From positions 1-8,737 of the forward strand of contig JAGXNR010000107.1 in the NCBI GenBank assembly GCA_019894875.1: a stretch of 8,737 nucleotides of DNA. The letters are read 5' to 3'. The position numbers and the translations under genes are program-made. Positions 6,802 to 8,737 of this stretch are shown one piece after another. The notes below the pieces were generated by a model. It had not been told where the DNA came from. It saw only the letters and a list, made by a program, of their open reading frames with translations, and made no database searches. This DNA is from Promethearchaeota archaeon. GTDB taxonomy: Archaea; Asgardarchaeota; Lokiarchaeia; Sigynarchaeales; SOKP01. Within the stretch, counting starts at the first letter, position 1; each line of letters starts with the position of its first letter.

Positions 6802-7620
6802 TTATCTTGTTCGATGATCCCATTTTCCAATATTTTTTGTATAGTATCTTGAGAACATAATATAACAGATGTCTGGTAAATCTTTATCTAGATTATTTAC
6901 TGTAATAAATCGAAGAATGTGGTTTATTAGAAAGATGCCTATGAATTCAGCATGATAACTATCCAAATTTACTACTAATTTATCCCCATAAAATTTGATA
7001 TCTAATCCTTCCTCTTTATTCCACATTACTTCAGCAAAAATTTTTGGAAAAATCTCTTTTTTTATTCTCCATTGATTATCACTTATCCAAACTTCTGCCC
7101 CAAGAAAATCCTTAAGTGATGTTATATCACTCTCTTGTAAATATTTAAAAGGTTCATTTCGTTGTAGGAGAACCCTTTTCATTAAATCTGATTTAGATTT
7201 GTAATTCTTTTCAAAGGGTGCTTCTCCCTTCAATAATCTTTCTAAAAAATCTAAAACAATATCGATATATGTAGCACTGTCTTCACCAGGTACCCAATTA
7301 ACACGTTTACCTGAAAAATAAAATTTGAATTCTCCCTCAATTTCGTCACCAAATTCATCGCCAAAATAAGAATAAGCCATGTGTATGTTTACTTCTGGGT
7401 ACATTTCAATAGTTATTGACCAGTCTTCACTAAATCCTATATTTTCAATTTGACCACCTAATTCATCATTCACAATGGTCTCAAGCTTTTTTAAGTCTAT
7501 ATCTATAAAGAGAGCATATTTTGCCTTACTAATATCTTCTAGTTCTTTTTCATGAGGACCTCTTACCCCAGTAGCATCAATTTGACCGATCTTCAAGAAC
7601 TTTCTATTTTCTTGGGACAT
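6802..7620 (-). CDS. Unrecognised soluble protein with two diverged internal repeats
   Basis: I do not recognise this 272-residue acidic, probably cytoplasmic protein; no membrane helix or signal peptide is seen. Numbered from the ATG, two segments look like copies of one alpha/beta unit. The first (about 35-131) runs from a helix near DLKKLETIV through DWSITIEMYPEV, then FKFYFSGKRV and a helix SATYIDIVLDFLERLL. The second (about 158-239) runs from SDITSLKDF through QWRIKKEIFPKI, then LDIKFYGDKLVV and HAEFIGIFLINHILRFI. The tail (ICYIMFSRYYTKNIGKWDHRTR) is basic and aromatic. I prefer ATG 7620, with GTGAT nine bases before it, over the in-frame TTG at 7626. It lies 38 bases downstream of the RNA methyltransferase on the same strand, so the two may share a transcript. 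Its stop codon is one base from that of the convergent longin-wHTH gene. Confidence 0.75.
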   Translation of the reverse strand: MSQENRKFLKIGQIDATGVRGPHEKELEDISKAKYALFIDIDLKKLETIVNDELGGQIENIGFSEDWSITIEMYPEVNIHMAYSYFGDEFGDEIEGEFKFYFSGKRVNWVPGEDSATYIDIVLDFLERLLKGEAPFEKNYKSKSDLMKRVLLQRNEPFKYLQESDITSLKDFLGAEVWISDNQWRIKKEIFPKIFAEVMWNKEEGLDIKFYGDKLVVNLDSYHAEFIGIFLINHILRFITVNNLDKDLPDICYIMFSRYYTKNIGKWDHRTR

Positions 7621-7658
7621 TAACAAACCATCACATCAATTAAATGATATAAGGAAAG

Positions 7659-8737
7659 TTATATTTCTTTTTTTTTGAATTTTCCTATAAAAAATCCCTG
7701 AGTATGGTGGATTGAGGGAAATAACCTACCTGTTCCAGGTAATATTGAATTTTTAAGAGTATAACTAGGAGAAAACCAATGAGGTAATTCTAATGGTTCT
7801 AAACGATCACTAAATTTCGAAATAATATATTCACCTTCTTCCGGATATAAACTACAGGTTGAATATATAAGAATACCATCATGTTTTACTAATTTTAAAG
7901 CACTCTCAAATAATTTTTCTTGTAATAATGTACACTGGTGGAGAAACATTTCGTTTTGTCTCCATTTTAATTCTGGATTTGCTGATAGGGTTCCATTCCC
8001 CGTACAAGGTGCATCAAGCAAAATACGATCAAAATGATTTTCAAATCTAGCCGGAAATTTTATACTGTCAACATTGATAATATGTGTATTTAACACATTG
8101 AGATGTTTGAGTAATTTGTTCATTGTTTTTATTCTGCTAGACATGAAATCTCCCGCGATGATGTGGCCTTTATTTTTCATACTTTGAGCCATTAAACTTG
8201 TTTTACTACCTGGAGCAGCACACATATCACATACAAGTTCTTGTGGTTGCGGTGATAATGCTTGAACCACTGCTGCAGAAGCTTTATCTTGGAACATCAG
8301 ATAACCTTTTTGATACCAATGATTTTGAATAATGTTTCTCCTCATTGTCATTGGAGTATTTATCAAATATGGTATTTGGGCGTCTTCATTAAATCTAATA
8401 TTTTTTTTTTTTAACTCTTCTTTAAATTGAGAAAATGTATTTTTTAACGAGTTTTTTCTCTTTAGTGTATTAAATCGAAGATATGCTATACCATTATTTG
8501 TTGAATTGTCCATATATTTAATATTCTCTTTTAGAAATTCGAGTTTCATCACAGGTAAAAGATGGTTAATCATAAAAGTTGGGATTCCTTCGTATATACT
8601 TAACTTCTCTATCTCGGATTTTCCTGCTAAAGCCTTTTTCCAAGAAAATTGTCTTATATTTTTCAGGAAAGTCTTATCGATGCTTTTCAACTCTCTTAAA
8701 ATAGTTTCGTTTGAGGCTTTTTCCCATAATATTCTAT
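7659..8737 (-). CDS. RsmB/NSUN-family RNA cytosine-5 methyltransferase, 5' end outside the window
   Basis: This enzyme transfers a methyl group from S-adenosylmethionine to C5 of cytosine in tRNA or rRNA (NOL1/NOP2/Sun family). Counting from the TTG at 8690, it shows the SAM-binding motif DMCAAPGSKTS (155-165), acidic residues D181 and D208 that usually contact SAM, the DAPCTGNGT motif (226-234) whose Cys229 releases product, and YSTCSLYPEEGE (276-287) whose Cys279 should attack the base. The family's C-terminal signature GRLFPSIHHTQGFFIGKF is intact. The frame stays open from 8690 to the window edge, encoding a helical segment (RILWEKASNETILRE) that fits the N-terminal RNA-binding region of this family. 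The TTG at 8690 is thus probably internal. A PUA domain is not seen in the visible part. Whether the target is tRNA or rRNA cannot be told. A run of twelve A (8401-8412) lies in frame without disrupting it. Confidence 0.93.
   Translation of the reverse strand, partial: RILWEKASNETILRELKSIDKTFLKNIRQFSWKKALAGKSEIEKLSIYEGIPTFMINHLLPVMKLEFLKENIKYMDNSTNNGIAYLRFNTLKRKNSLKNTFSQFKEELKKKNIRFNEDAQIPYLINTPMTMRRNIIQNHWYQKGYLMFQDKASAAVVQALSPQPQELVCDMCAAPGSKTSLMAQSMKNKGHIIAGDFMSSRIKTMNKLLKHLNVLNTHIINVDSIKFPARFENHFDRILLDAPCTGNGTLSANPELKWRQNEMFLHQCTLLQEKLFESALKLVKHDGILIYSTCSLYPEEGEYIISKFSDRLEPLELPHWFSPSYTLKNSILPGTGRLFPSIHHTQGFFIGKFKKKEI

Noticed and set aside
8401..8412. Run of twelve T (A on the coding strand) inside the methyltransferase gene as a possible programmed slippage site
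   Set aside because: The zero frame encodes the full family domain on both sides, so no frameshift is needed; the run is simply Lys-Lys-Lys-Asn.
1..8737. CRISPR arrays, tRNA or rRNA genes, insertion sequences, attachment sites
   Set aside because: No regularly spaced repeats, cloverleaf-type sequence, transposase motif or flanking direct repeats were seen; the only sign of rearrangement is the junction near 370.

Overview
This is an AT-rich window, roughly 30% G+C by eye, that looks archaeal and most likely comes from an Asgard archaeon (Promethearchaeota). Three kinds of gene support this. A PAC2-family protein and a DUF2070 membrane protein both belong to families that are mainly archaeal. 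A stand-alone Ras-superfamily GTPase is followed directly by a protein that joins a longin-like N-terminus to a winged helix; eukaryote-like GTPases and longin or roadblock domains are unusually common in Asgard genomes. The lineage call is an inference, because the window holds no rRNA, tRNA or ribosomal protein gene.

Left end (1-960): a plus-strand membrane protein gene enters from outside the window. It collides near 360-380 with a minus-strand fragment that keeps only the first ~145 residues of an Old Yellow Enzyme-type flavin oxidoreductase. Both genes look broken at this junction, so it is a rearrangement scar or an assembly join. Positions 800-960 are non-coding and include a likely terminator for the next operon.

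Minus-strand pair (961-2798): a six-helix membrane protein with a C-terminal zinc ribbon is followed by the PAC2-family gene, in one probable operon. A 141-base AT-rich divergent region (2799-2939) separates it from the plus-strand genes.

Plus-strand genes (2940-6800): DUF2070 (predicted neutral-ceramidase-superfamily lipid hydrolase fused to membrane helices), a seven-helix orphan membrane protein, then a two-gene unit in which the GTPase stop and the longin-winged-helix start overlap as TAATG. This unit is the most interesting part of the window: it suggests a GTPase working with a DNA-binding partner that carries the kind of domain small GTPases commonly engage.

Right end (6802-8737, minus strand): an unrecognised soluble protein that appears to be built from two diverged copies of one alpha/beta unit, and upstream of it an RsmB/NSUN-type RNA m5C methyltransferase whose reading frame runs off the window edge. 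The plus-strand and minus-strand blocks meet tail to tail with a single base between stop codons.
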